NCBI RefSeq assembly: GCF_001463905.1 | Contig: NZ_BBWR01000019.1 | Span: 1-64,000 of the forward strand | Source of the DNA: Aureimonas frigidaquae | GTDB lineage: Bacteria > Pseudomonadota > Alphaproteobacteria > Rhizobiales > Rhizobiaceae | Length of the DNA stretch: 64,000 bases | Direction: 5' to 3' | Shown here: positions 1-8,284 of the stretch, piece by piece | Layout of the letters: each line of letters opens with the position of its first letter | Position numbering within the stretch: the stretch's first letter is position 1 | The notes under the pieces: model-generated | Told to the model about the DNA's origin: nothing | The model's database searches: none | Seen by the model: only the letters and a program-made list of their open reading frames with translations | Translations under genes and position numbers: made by a program

Positions 1-63
1 TTGTCAGTCTCGCCCTTTCGAATGGTCGATGCGCGTCCCGTCAGGCGGGGCGCGCGGTGGAGC

Positions 64-84
64 GGGGCGGCCACGTGCCGCCCC
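64..84 (-). terminator. Possible hairpin terminator after tctA
   Basis: Perfect 8-bp arms (GGGGCGGC and GCCGCCCC) around a 5-base loop, 14 bases past the tctA stop on the minus strand. No U-run follows, so it may stabilise the 3' end rather than terminate. Very similar hairpins follow ilvE (32550) and potF (61954). Confidence 0.35.
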
Positions 85-97
85 GGAATGCGAAGGA

Positions 98-1603
98 TCA
101 ATCGTCTTCGACGAAGACTTCCTTGCGCTTGTTGCGGATGGAGGGCAGCACCGCGAAGATCACGCAGGCCAGCCCGATGGCCAGCAGCGTGGCCGAGATG
201 GGACGCTCCAGGAACACCATCGGATCCCCGCGTGAGATGATCATGGCGCGGCGCAGATGCTCCTCGAGCAGAGGGCCGAGCACGAAGCCGAGCAGCAGCG
301 GCGCAGGTTCGCAGCCGAGCCGGATCAGGACATAGCCGAGCAGCCCGAAAATGCCGATCGCATAGACATCGAACGGGTTGTTGTTGATGGAGTAGCAGCC
401 GATCGACGCAAAGAGGACGATGGCCGGGAAGAGCACCCGGTAGGGAATGGTCAGCATCTTCACCCAAAGGCCGATCAGCGGCAGGTTGAGGATGATGAGC
501 AGGACGTTGCCGATCCACATGGAGGCGATGATGCCCCAGAAGAGGGCGGGCTGGGAGTTGATCACATCCGGCCCGGGCGTGATGCCCTGCAGGATGAAGG
601 CCCCGACGATCAGCGCCATGACCGGATGGGCCGGGATGCCGAGCGTCAGGAGCGGGATGAAGGAGGTCTGCGCCGCGGCGTTGTTGGCGCTTTCCGGGCC
701 GGCCACGCCTTCGATTGCGCCCTGGCCGAACTCGTGCTTGTGGCGCGACAGGTTCTTTTCGACCGAATAGGAGGCGAAGGAAGACAGGACGTGGCCGCCA
801 CCCGGCAGGATGCCGAGGATCGAGCCGAGCGCCGTGCCGCGCAGGACCGGGCCGACGATGCGGCGGAAGTCGTCCTTGGTCAGCCAGAGATTGCTGACCT
901 TCTTGACCATCACCTCACGGTTCCGCTCGTTTTCGAGGTTGCGGAAAATCTCCGCCACGCCGAACACGCCGACGGCGACCGACACGAAGTTCAGCCCCTG
1001 ATAGAGTTCGAGCTGGCCGAAGGTGAAGCGCGGCGTGCCGGTGTAGATGTCCTGACCCACGGTCCCCAGAAGCAGGCCAAGCAGGATCATCCCCATGGCC
1101 TTGGTGACGGAGCCGTGCGCCAGCGAGATCGAGACGAGCAGGCCGAGCACGATCAGCGCGAAATATTCCGGCGCGCCGAAGTTCAGCGCGATGCGGGCGA
1201 GCGGGGGCGCGGCGATGGCCAGGAGCAGCGTGGCGACCGAGCCTGCGAAGAAGGAGCCGAGCGCCGCCGTGGCGAGCGCCGGCCCCGCTCGCCCTTTGCG
1301 TGCCATCTGATAGCCGTCGATGGCTGTCACCGCCGACGAGCTCTCCCCCGGCAGGTTGATCAGGATGGCCGTGGTCGAGCCGCCATATTGGGCGCCGTAA
1401 TAGATGCCCGACAGCATGATCAGCGCCGTCACCGGGGAAAAGGTGAAGGTGATCGGCAACAGCATGGCGATGGTGGCCGTGGGGCCGATGCCGGGCAACA
1501 CGCCCACCAGCGTTCCCAACAGAACGCCGATGAAGCACCAGAACACGTTGACGGGGGTGAGGGCGGTCTCGAAGCCGAGCGCCAGATGAGAAATCAGTTC
1601 CAC
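98..1603 (-). CDS. tctA: Tripartite tricarboxylate transporter large permease (TctA family)
   Basis: A 501-residue inner-membrane protein, the usual TctA length, with about a dozen hydrophobic segments. It carries the family's glycine-rich signatures near the N-terminus (GVLPGIGPTATIAML, then YYGAQYGGSTTAIL) and a second similar stretch in the middle (ILPGGGHVLSSFASY). It should form the main membrane channel that takes up a carboxylate using an ion gradient, fed by the periplasmic protein TctC. It is the last gene of tctC-tctB-tctA, 15 bp after tctB, with a GGAGGG ribosome site ahead of its ATG. The substrate cannot be read from the sequence; citrate and other di- or tricarboxylates are typical. 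The C-terminus ends in a short charged cytoplasmic tail. Confidence 0.93.
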   Translation of the reverse strand: MELISHLALGFETALTPVNVFWCFIGVLLGTLVGVLPGIGPTATIAMLLPITFTFSPVTALIMLSGIYYGAQYGGSTTAILINLPGESSSAVTAIDGYQMARKGRAGPALATAALGSFFAGSVATLLLAIAAPPLARIALNFGAPEYFALIVLGLLVSISLAHGSVTKAMGMILLGLLLGTVGQDIYTGTPRFTFGQLELYQGLNFVSVAVGVFGVAEIFRNLENERNREVMVKKVSNLWLTKDDFRRIVGPVLRGTALGSILGILPGGGHVLSSFASYSVEKNLSRHKHEFGQGAIEGVAGPESANNAAAQTSFIPLLTLGIPAHPVMALIVGAFILQGITPGPDVINSQPALFWGIIASMWIGNVLLIILNLPLIGLWVKMLTIPYRVLFPAIVLFASIGCYSINNNPFDVYAIGIFGLLGYVLIRLGCEPAPLLLGFVLGPLLEEHLRRAMIISRGDPMVFLERPISATLLAIGLACVIFAVLPSIRNKRKEVFVEDD

Positions 1604-1618
1604 GATCTGTCCCTCCGC

Positions 1619-2089
1619 CTACAACGCAAAGACCGGGCCGAAGGTCGGCAAAGTGATGCCGAGGCCGATCTTGAAGATGAGATAGCAAAGCGCCGACATG
1701 GCAGCGGCCATGATCAGGGCGCTGACGATGCTGTTGTTGCGCGATGCCAGCGCCGACAGAAAGGTGCAGAGCGCGACGATGGGCACCAGGCCGAGCGAGC
1801 GTGCGGCATAGCCGAAGACGGCGAGCGCCAGGCATATGAGCAGAATGCCGCGCCAGGCGACGGGTTCGGAAACCGTATCGTCATGCCGCCGGAACCCCTG
1901 GATGGCGATGAGCAGGCCAAAGCCCGCAAGGCCGCCGGCCAGCATCAGCGGCATGAAGCCCGGCCCCATCCGAAGGGCCGTTCCCAATTGGTAATTCATC
2001 GCCTCCACCGCGAAGCCCGCGGCGATGACGATGAAGATCAGCCCAGCGGTGATATCGCGCCGGGACCTGGATGTGACGGTGTTCGTCAT
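1619..2089 (-). CDS. tctB: Tripartite tricarboxylate transporter small permease (TctB family)
   Basis: A 156-residue protein with four predicted membrane helices. The first (about residues 14-30) is followed by a conserved-looking GPGFMP motif, the place where TctB proteins carry a short re-entrant loop. TctB pairs with TctA to form the membrane part of a TTT transporter. It lies between tctC and tctA on the same strand, with a GGGGGA ribosome site upstream of the ATG. Length and gene order fit the family well; sequence conservation in TctB is low, so the name rests mainly on context plus topology. Confidence 0.88.
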   Translation of the reverse strand: MTNTVTSRSRRDITAGLIFIVIAAGFAVEAMNYQLGTALRMGPGFMPLMLAGGLAGFGLLIAIQGFRRHDDTVSEPVAWRGILLICLALAVFGYAARSLGLVPIVALCTFLSALASRNNSIVSALIMAAAMSALCYLIFKIGLGITLPTFGPVFAL

Positions 2090-2150
2090 GACATATCCCC
2101 CCGAGTGCCCCGGCCATGCCGTTCCAGCATGGCCGGTGGCGCCGCCCTGA

Positions 2151-3131
2151 TCAGTCGGCGTAGACGCCGGCTTCCTCGATGATCGGCTTCCACAGCTCGA
2201 TCTGGCCCTTCAGCTCTTCGGTCAGGGCCTGCGGCGTGGCCTGGTCGAGCGGGACGGGCGCGGTGCCGAGTTCGGCGAAGCGCTGGATGACGGTCGGATC
2301 CTGGAGGGCTGTCTGCAGTGCCGCTTCCAGCTTGGCGACGATGGCCGGGTCCATGTCCTTGGGGCCGTACAGCCCGTGCCAGACGCCGATCTCCAGCCGC
2401 GGCAGGTTCGCCTCGGCGGTGGTGGGCAGGTCGGGCAGGGAGTCCACCCGCGCCGGCGACGTCACCGCATAGGCCTTCACTTCGCCGGCCTTGATCTGGT
2501 TGGTCGTGTTGGTCGTCTGGTCGCAGATCAGGTCCACCTGGCCGCCGACAATGTCGGTCATGGCCGGGCCGGCGCCCTGGTAGGGCACGGTGATCATCTG
2601 CACCTCGAGCGAATCCTGCAGGAGCATGCCGCATAGATGCGATGCCGAGCCAATCCCCGCATTGGCGTAGGTCACGTCCTGGCCATTCGCCTTCAGGTAG
2701 GTCGTCAGGCTCGCCATGTCGGTCGGCTCGAAGTCCTTGCGCGCCACGATCGTCATGGGCACCGAAGTGATCAGACCCACCGGCGTGAAGTCGGTCAGGG
2801 GATCGAAGGCGAGGTTGCGGTAGAGCGTCGGCGCGGTCGACATGCCGATATGGTGCAGGAGGAGGGTGTAGCCGTCATTGGTGGCGTTCGCCACCTGGCC
2901 GGCGCCGAGCGTGCCGCCGGCACCGCCGACATTCTGGATCAGCACCTGCTGCCCGAGCTCCTTGGACATGACCTGCGCCACCAGCCGCGCGACCGTGTCG
3001 GTCGGCCCGCCGGCCGAGAAGGGCACCACGACCGTGATCGGCTGCGTGGGGTAGTCCGATTGGGCGAGGGCACCCGAAGCGGCACCGAGCACCATGAGCG
3101 TCGAAAGCGCGAAAGATTTCAGCAAGACCAT
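2151..3131 (-). CDS. tctC: TctC/Bug-family periplasmic carboxylate-binding protein
   Basis: A 326-residue exported solute receptor. Residues 1-23 form a signal peptide ending ALA-Q. The mature protein starts with the Bug-family pattern YPTQPITVVVPFSAGGPTDT, followed by ARLVAQ and NVGGAGGTLGA, which line the carboxylate pocket in solved Bug proteins. The ATG at 3131 was chosen because it begins the signal peptide and is preceded by GGGAGGA; longer in-frame extension is possible but gives no signal peptide. It is the first gene of tctCBA and sits downstream of the two-component genes on the same strand, so that pair may sense the same or a related carboxylate. Confidence 0.93.
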   Translation of the reverse strand: MVLLKSFALSTLMVLGAASGALAQSDYPTQPITVVVPFSAGGPTDTVARLVAQVMSKELGQQVLIQNVGGAGGTLGAGQVANATNDGYTLLLHHIGMSTAPTLYRNLAFDPLTDFTPVGLITSVPMTIVARKDFEPTDMASLTTYLKANGQDVTYANAGIGSASHLCGMLLQDSLEVQMITVPYQGAGPAMTDIVGGQVDLICDQTTNTTNQIKAGEVKAYAVTSPARVDSLPDLPTTAEANLPRLEIGVWHGLYGPKDMDPAIVAKLEAALQTALQDPTVIQRFAELGTAPVPLDQATPQALTEELKGQIELWKPIIEEAGVYAD

Positions 3132-3365
3132 TCCTCCCGTTGCGTTGCCGGAGGTTCCGGCAATTGAGTCCGGTTCTGAAGCGTCTTGCGACGGCGCATG
3201 CGGCGCAGCGCGCCGTAGGCCAGGATCGTCACCGGCCCTCCCGAGGCCGCGGCAATCCCACATCAGACAATCCGGACATGTGCCCTTACGAGATAGTGTG
3301 CCCGCCTCATGCGCAAGTGCCTTTTGGCATGTCCCTGCACGGTTGCGGCCGAACCACCGACAGGC

Positions 3366-3420
3366 ATGGGTGGTTTACGACCCAAGGCCACGCTCAGGAT
3401 GGGTGGAAATCCACCCATCC
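3366..3420. promoter_or_regulatory. Perfect palindrome plus a third half-site between the response-regulator gene and tctC
   Basis: Positions 3397-3406 (GGATGGGTGG) and 3411-3420 (CCACCCATCC) are perfect 10-bp inverted arms around AAAT. The core half-site ATGGGTGG occurs a third time at 3366-3373. The palindrome lies 7 bp past the regulator's stop and about 270 bp upstream of the tctC start. It could be an upstream activator site for the adjacent regulator, or a hairpin ending the regulator transcript. The lack of a U-run and the extra half-site favour a protein-binding site. Confidence 0.5.
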
Positions 3421-3426
3421 GCATCT

Positions 3427-4785
3427 TCAGGCCGGATCGTCGGGATCCCGGAAGTCGCGCTTGTCGAGGCCGAACTTCTGCATCTTCTCATAGAGCGTCT
3501 TGCGCGACAGGCCGAGGATTTCATAGGCGGCCTTCAGGTTGCCGCCGCAGGTGGCCAGCGTGCCGATGATCAGCGAGCGCTCGTATTCCGCCACGCGATC
3601 GGCCAGCCGACGGCTGGTGGCGTTGTCCTGCGCCGCGGCGGGTGCAGGCCCGTGCCCGACGCCGAGCACGTAGCGCTCCGCCGCATTGGCGAGTTCGCGG
3701 ACATTGCCGGGCCAGGGCCGGTTGATGAGATCCTGCAGGATGCTCGGCGGCACGGGGTCCAGCTCCGTGCCCATGCGCGCGGCGGCGTCGTTTGCGAGTT
3801 TGAGGAACAGGAGGGAGATATCCTCCCGTCGCTCGTCGAGGCGCGGCAGATGGATGGTCGCGACGTTCAGCCTGTACAGAAGCTCGGGCGACAGGCGGCC
3901 GGCGGCGACTTCCGCGTCCGGGTCGACGCGCAGGGCCGCCATGTAGCGCACATCGACCGGGATGCTGCCATGGCCGCCGATGCGGGTCAGGGCGCCATCT
4001 TCCATCACGCGGGCGAGGCGGGCCTGCAGATCGAGCGGCATGCGGGACAGATTGTCGAACAGGATCGTGCCGCCATGCGCCTGCTCGATCTTGCCGAAGC
4101 GGGCGCGCCCGGAGCCCGCCGCCCCGGCTTCGACTCCGAAAAGTTCGGCTTCCGGCGCTGCGTGCGAGAGGGTGGCGCAGTCGACCAGGACGAAGGGCCG
4201 GGCGGCGCGCTTGCTGACATCGTGGATGAGCCGCGCGACGAGCCCCTTGCCGGTGCCCGTGGCGCCGACGAGGAGAATATCGGCATCGCTCGGCGCGATG
4301 GTGCGGATGAAACGCCGCAGGTCGGCGATGGCCGGCGTGCGCCCCATGAGCCGCGCCTCGATCGTGTCCTCCTGCCGGGTGGACCAGTCCCGCAGGCGGC
4401 GGTTCTCCAGGATCAGCTGGCGGTAATCGGCCGCGCGCGCCACGACATCGGCCAGCTTGCGTGGGCGACAGGGTTTTTCGATGAAGTCGTAGGCGCCTTC
4501 ACGCATGCCGGCCACGGCCAGGGCCGTATCGGCATGGCCGGTGATGAGAATGACCGGCAGCTCCCGGTCCATGCTGCGCACGCGCGACAGGAAAGACATG
4601 CCATCGAGCCCGGCCATCCTAATGTCCGACACGACGACGCCCGGAAACTCGGGGGATATGAGGTCGAGCGCATGTTCGGCGCTGGCAAAGGCGCGCACCG
4701 CAAATCCCGCCAGTTCGAGCGATTGCGAATAGGAGAGGCGGACCTCCTTTTCATCATCGACCAGAATGACCTGTGGCTGGCTCAT
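3427..4785 (-). CDS. DctD/NtrC-type response regulator with degenerate sigma-54 contact motif
   Basis: A 452-residue regulator built like DctD: receiver at residues 5-120 (phospho-acceptor D54, K104), AAA+ domain about 145-375, and a C-terminal Fis-type helix-turn-helix (NLKAAYEILGLSRKTLYEKM). Walker A is intact in outline (GATGTGK, 174-180). The GAFTGA loop needed to touch sigma-54 is replaced by GAAGSG (221-226), and the Walker B Asp-Glu pair reads D-N (244-245), so the catalytic Glu is lost. It therefore probably does not remodel sigma-54 polymerase and may act as a simple activator or repressor. The ATG at 4785 overlaps the kinase stop by ATGA. It sits just upstream of tctCBA, its likely target. 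Confidence 0.88.
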   Translation of the reverse strand: MSQPQVILVDDEKEVRLSYSQSLELAGFAVRAFASAEHALDLISPEFPGVVVSDIRMAGLDGMSFLSRVRSMDRELPVILITGHADTALAVAGMREGAYDFIEKPCRPRKLADVVARAADYRQLILENRRLRDWSTRQEDTIEARLMGRTPAIADLRRFIRTIAPSDADILLVGATGTGKGLVARLIHDVSKRAARPFVLVDCATLSHAAPEAELFGVEAGAAGSGRARFGKIEQAHGGTILFDNLSRMPLDLQARLARVMEDGALTRIGGHGSIPVDVRYMAALRVDPDAEVAAGRLSPELLYRLNVATIHLPRLDERREDISLLFLKLANDAAARMGTELDPVPPSILQDLINRPWPGNVRELANAAERYVLGVGHGPAPAAAQDNATSRRLADRVAEYERSLIIGTLATCGGNLKAAYEILGLSRKTLYEKMQKFGLDKRDFRDPDDPA

Positions 4786-6683
4786 GAACCGTCCGTCCCA
4801 AAGCCCGGCGTCTGCAGCGAGAGGGTAAAGCGTGCACCGCCGGCGGCACCGCGCTCGCAATGCAGGGTGCCGCCCATATCGCGCACGATGTTGTAGGAAA
4901 TCGACAGTCCGAGGCCCAGCCCCTTGCCCACACCCTTGGTGGTGAAGAACGGGTCGAAGATGCGGGGCAGGATCGCTTCGGGCACACCGGGCCCCGTATC
5001 CTCGACGCTGAGCTCCACCGTGCCGTCCGCCGAGGGCTGCGACGTCACGGTGATGCGGCGATCCGGCGTGTCCTCCACTGCGTCCGCCGCATTGGAGATC
5101 AGGTTGACGAGCACCTGTTGCAGACGCACCCCCACGGCCATGACGGCGTCGGCCGCCGGGTCGATGCGGATGTCCATGCTGGCATCGGCGGTCGTGACGC
5201 GCCGGCCGATGATGGTCATGGCATCCTCGACCACCTGCGTCAGCCGGACCTCTTGCAGCATGTCGTCCGGCCGCCGCGCAAAGGTGCGCAAGTGGCGGGA
5301 GATGGATGAGAGCCGGTCCATCAGATCGGCGATGCGTTCCACATTGGCCCGCCCTTCCGCGATCCGGCCGCGCTCGATCAGCACGAGCGCATTTTCAGCA
5401 TAGGCGCTGGCGGCCGCGAGCGGCTGGTTGAACTCGTGGCTCAGCGCAGCGGACATCTGGCCGAGCGCGGCCAGCTTGCCGGCTTCCACCAGGTCCGACT
5501 GCGTCTGGCGCAGGGTGTGCTCGGTGGCGCGCCGCTCGATCACCTCCCGCTCCAGGAGCGTGTTGGCAAGACCGAGCTCGGTGGTGCGCTCAGCCACGCG
5601 CCGCTCCAGCTGCTCCTGCGCTTCGCGCTGGAGCCGCAGGCGCTCCAGGCCACGCACCTTGCGCAGGTACAGAATGCCGCCAAGCGCGGCGATCAGCGCC
5701 AGAAGAAGAAGGGCGGCGACGCCCACCGCAAGCGCCTGGTCCTGCGCCACCGTCCGGTCCGCCAGGACCTTCACAGTCCATCCGGCATCGGGCATGTCCT
5801 GGCTCAGCACCACATAGCTGCGGGCATCGGCGCCCGAGCCGATCCGCGCCACCTCGTGCCCGTTCTCGTCGGTCTGGAAGCCGAAGCCGATCGCCTCGAG
5901 CGGCGCATCCGCATAGCGCCGTGTCTCGGCCGTTCGCGCCATGGCGTCCGGCCCCGGCGGGACGAAGCTGCGCACGCGCCATTCCGGCCGCCCGGCCATG
6001 AAGACGGCGCCCTCGGGGTCGACCACCATGATCTCCGAGATGCCGGACCCCCAGGAGGCTTCCAGCGCATCCATATCGATCTTCAGGGCGACGACGCCCA
6101 GTATGTTGCCGCCCACCCGCACCGGGGCGGAGAAGTAGTAGCCGCGCTTGTTGGACGTCGTGCCGATGCCGAAGAAGCGGCCCGGCGCGCCAGCCAGTGC
6201 ATCCTGGAAATACGGCCTGTAGCGGAAATTGCGGCCGACGAAGCTCATCTGCGTATCGTGGTTGCTGGCCGCGATGGTTTCCCCGTCAGGGCGGATGACA
6301 TAGGCATCCATGACGCCCAGAAGCGCGGCGGCGTCTTCCAGATACAGATTGGCGAGCGATTCCGTCATGGGGGATACGGGCTCGCTCAGGACCTGCTTGA
6401 CGATATCCTGGTCGGCAATCAGTTCCGGCAGGTTCTCGTAGCGGGCCAGGTGGCCCTCGAGCCCCGTCCGCACGAGGTTCAGCGTTTCCGCGCCATTGGC
6501 GATGGTCTGGTCCAGCGCGCGCGTATAGGCAAGGTTGGCGGCGTAGGCGGATGCTGCCAGGATCGCCATGACCACGATCCAGATCCAGCCGCGCGCGCGC
6601 CCGCCGGAGGCGGCCTCGCCGCGTCGGGCCTGCGGTGCCGCTTTCGGCAATCGGGCGGCGGAGATGCCCGGATCATGACGCAA
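4782..6683 (-). CDS. DctB-like membrane sensor histidine kinase
   Basis: A 633-residue sensor kinase. Two membrane segments (about residues 32-50 and 320-340) flank a periplasmic double-PDC/Cache-type sensor region typical of DctB. A coiled-coil linker follows, then the phospho-acceptor motif SHEFNQPLAAA with His near residue 416. The ATPase domain has N-box NLISNAADAV, the G1 box DTGPGVP, and an F/G2 region FDPFFTTKGVGKGLGLGLS. DctB proteins sense C4-dicarboxylates; the ligand here is unknown but the neighbouring tctCBA transporter suggests a carboxylate. Stop and start overlap with the response regulator downstream (ATGA), so the pair is co-translated. Confidence 0.92.
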   Translation of the reverse strand: MRHDPGISAARLPKAAPQARRGEAASGGRARGWIWIVVMAILAASAYAANLAYTRALDQTIANGAETLNLVRTGLEGHLARYENLPELIADQDIVKQVLSEPVSPMTESLANLYLEDAAALLGVMDAYVIRPDGETIAASNHDTQMSFVGRNFRYRPYFQDALAGAPGRFFGIGTTSNKRGYYFSAPVRVGGNILGVVALKIDMDALEASWGSGISEIMVVDPEGAVFMAGRPEWRVRSFVPPGPDAMARTAETRRYADAPLEAIGFGFQTDENGHEVARIGSGADARSYVVLSQDMPDAGWTVKVLADRTVAQDQALAVGVAALLLLALIAALGGILYLRKVRGLERLRLQREAQEQLERRVAERTTELGLANTLLEREVIERRATEHTLRQTQSDLVEAGKLAALGQMSAALSHEFNQPLAAASAYAENALVLIERGRIAEGRANVERIADLMDRLSSISRHLRTFARRPDDMLQEVRLTQVVEDAMTIIGRRVTTADASMDIRIDPAADAVMAVGVRLQQVLVNLISNAADAVEDTPDRRITVTSQPSADGTVELSVEDTGPGVPEAILPRIFDPFFTTKGVGKGLGLGLSISYNIVRDMGGTLHCERGAAGGARFTLSLQTPGFGTDGS

Positions 6684-6752
6684 TGGTGGCTTCCCGGTGC
6701 ATGGGCGCCATCACAGGCGCAGCCGCATTATCGCCGCCACGGATGCCGTCCT

Positions 6753-7904
6753 TCAAGCCCCGTTCCATGCGATGAGACGCTCCAGGAAGGCGTCGCAGCG
6801 ATCGAGCTGCGCGATCTCGACATATTCGTCGGGACGATGCGCGACATCGATGGAGCCGGGCCCGCACACGATGGTGGCGGTGCCCAGTCCGTTCGCGAAC
6901 AGCCCCGCCTCGGTGCCGTAGGCGACCTTCGATTGTCCGTTGGACTGCGACCAACCCTTGGCGAGCCGGACGATCTCCGCATCGTCCGGCGTATCGAGGC
7001 CGGGAAAGCCGGCATAGACGTCGAGCTCGATCCGGGCTTCCGGCGCGAGCCTGCGCATGGCGGCTTCTTCCGATGCGATCGCCTGGCGCAGCTCAGCCAC
7101 CAGCGCGTCGGGATCCTGGTCCGGCAGCACGCGGAACTCGCAGGTGAAGCTGCAGCGGTCCGGCACGATGTTCAGGACGGTTCCGCCCTCGATCGTGCCC
7201 GTATGCGCCGTCGTGACGGCGATGTCGTAAGCCGGATCGCCCGGCAATGTCGCCAGTTGCCGGCCCATGGCGCGCAGCGCCAGGATCAGTGAGGCAGCAT
7301 GGTCGATGGCGTTGACGCCCTTCGGCGCGAGCGAGGAGTGGCAACTGCGCCCATGCACCGTCACGCGCATGGAGCGCTTGGCCTTGTGGCCGGTGACGAC
7401 GCCCATCATGGTCGGCTCCCCCACCACGCAGAAGGCCGGGCGGACCGTCTCGGCGGCGAGCTTTTCCACCAGCTGCCGCGCCCCGATGCAGCCCACCTCC
7501 TCGTCATGGGTGAAGGCGATATGGAATGGCCGGCGCTGCGGCGCGGCCAGCATTTTCGGCACGGCCGAAAGGACACAGGCCAGGAAACCCTTCATATCGC
7601 AGGCGCCGCGCGCATAAAGCCGCCCACCGCGCTCCGACAGGGTGAACGGGTCGCTCGACCAGTCCTGCCCGTCGACGGGAACGGTGTCGGTGTGCCCGGA
7701 CAGGATAATGCCGCCATCCTGGCCGGAGGGTCCGATCGTACACCAGAGATTGGCCTTCAGGCCGGTTTCGTCCCGCTGCAGCGTGCATTCCAGCCCGTGG
7801 TCCGAAAGATATCCGACGACGAAGTCGATCAACGGCAGATTGGACCTGTGGCTGGTCGTGTCGAAGGCGACGAGGCGTTCCAGAAGGTCCCGGCTCGTTG
7901 GCAT
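6753..7904 (-). CDS. argE: Acetylornithine deacetylase (M20 family)
   Basis: A 383-residue M20 metallohydrolase that removes the acetyl group from N2-acetyl-L-ornithine in arginine synthesis. Metal-site motifs are visible: SGHTDTVP with the first zinc His, ARGACDMKG with the bridging Asp, HDEEVGCIGA with the catalytic Glu pair, and a C-terminal HRPDEYVE with the last His. The central dimerisation domain lies between, with KAKRSMRVTVHGRSCHSS. The ATG at 7904 is preferred because TGAGGA lies 7-8 bases upstream; a start at 7931 would add nine residues. Close relatives include other M20 deacylases, so the exact substrate is inferred. Upstream on the same strand is a DUF1127-like gene. Confidence 0.88.
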   Translation of the reverse strand: MPTSRDLLERLVAFDTTSHRSNLPLIDFVVGYLSDHGLECTLQRDETGLKANLWCTIGPSGQDGGIILSGHTDTVPVDGQDWSSDPFTLSERGGRLYARGACDMKGFLACVLSAVPKMLAAPQRRPFHIAFTHDEEVGCIGARQLVEKLAAETVRPAFCVVGEPTMMGVVTGHKAKRSMRVTVHGRSCHSSLAPKGVNAIDHAASLILALRAMGRQLATLPGDPAYDIAVTTAHTGTIEGGTVLNIVPDRCSFTCEFRVLPDQDPDALVAELRQAIASEEAAMRRLAPEARIELDVYAGFPGLDTPDDAEIVRLAKGWSQSNGQSKVAYGTEAGLFANGLGTATIVCGPGSIDVAHRPDEYVEIAQLDRCDAFLERLIAWNGA

Positions 7905-7979
7905 TCGCATATCCTCAGGCTCGCCGCGCATGAGATCAGGCGATAGCGTCGAACCGTCCGCGCCGCAAGCAGGCCCCCG

Positions 7980-8192
7980 TCAACGCCACCGCCCGTCCGG
8001 CCGATGGATCGGCCGCCCGTCCAGAAGGCCGATATCGCGCTTGAGAGACGTGGGCAATTCATCCTCCTGCAGCCTTTTGCGCCGCTTGCGCAGTGCATCG
8101 ATAAGGCGCATCAATGACGAAAGGCCATGCTGGCGCCAGGGCCACCGCCGTATGGCCTGGTATGGAACGGGGTCCATCGAACGTGAAACCAT
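7980..8192 (-). CDS. Small DUF1127-like (YjiS-like) protein
   Basis: A 70-residue basic protein. Residues 28-60 contain an Arg/Lys-rich helix (LIDALRKRRKRLQ) followed by LPTSLKRDIGLLDGRP, which resembles the DUF1127 pattern ending in L-x-DIGL. DUF1127 micro-proteins in alphaproteobacteria can bind RNA or act in stress and phosphate physiology; the function here is not assignable. AGGAG lies 8 bases before the ATG at 8192. It is divergent from a GcvA-like LysR gene, an arrangement often seen for DUF1127 genes. The match is by motif only and somewhat divergent. Confidence 0.6.
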   Translation of the reverse strand: MVSRSMDPVPYQAIRRWPWRQHGLSSLMRLIDALRKRRKRLQEDELPTSLKRDIGLLDGRPIHRPDGRWR

Positions 8193-8284
8193 GCGGAATC
8201 TCCTGCGATCGTGCCGATGCAGCTATTCCACGCGGCGCCGGTGCGATCCAATCGAAGCGCAGCGGGATATCATAAGGCATTTTG

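Noticed and set aside
257-2182. 641-codon open frame on the plus strand opposite tctAB
   Set aside because: Antisense shadow of the high-GC transporter genes; highly charged, low-complexity translation with no family pattern.
3132-3426. Sigma-54 promoter upstream of tctC
   Set aside because: I looked for GG-N10-GC with TGGCAC/TTGC character on the minus strand. Only a poor match, TGGCCTACGGCGCGC, was found, and the regulator lacks GAFTGA.
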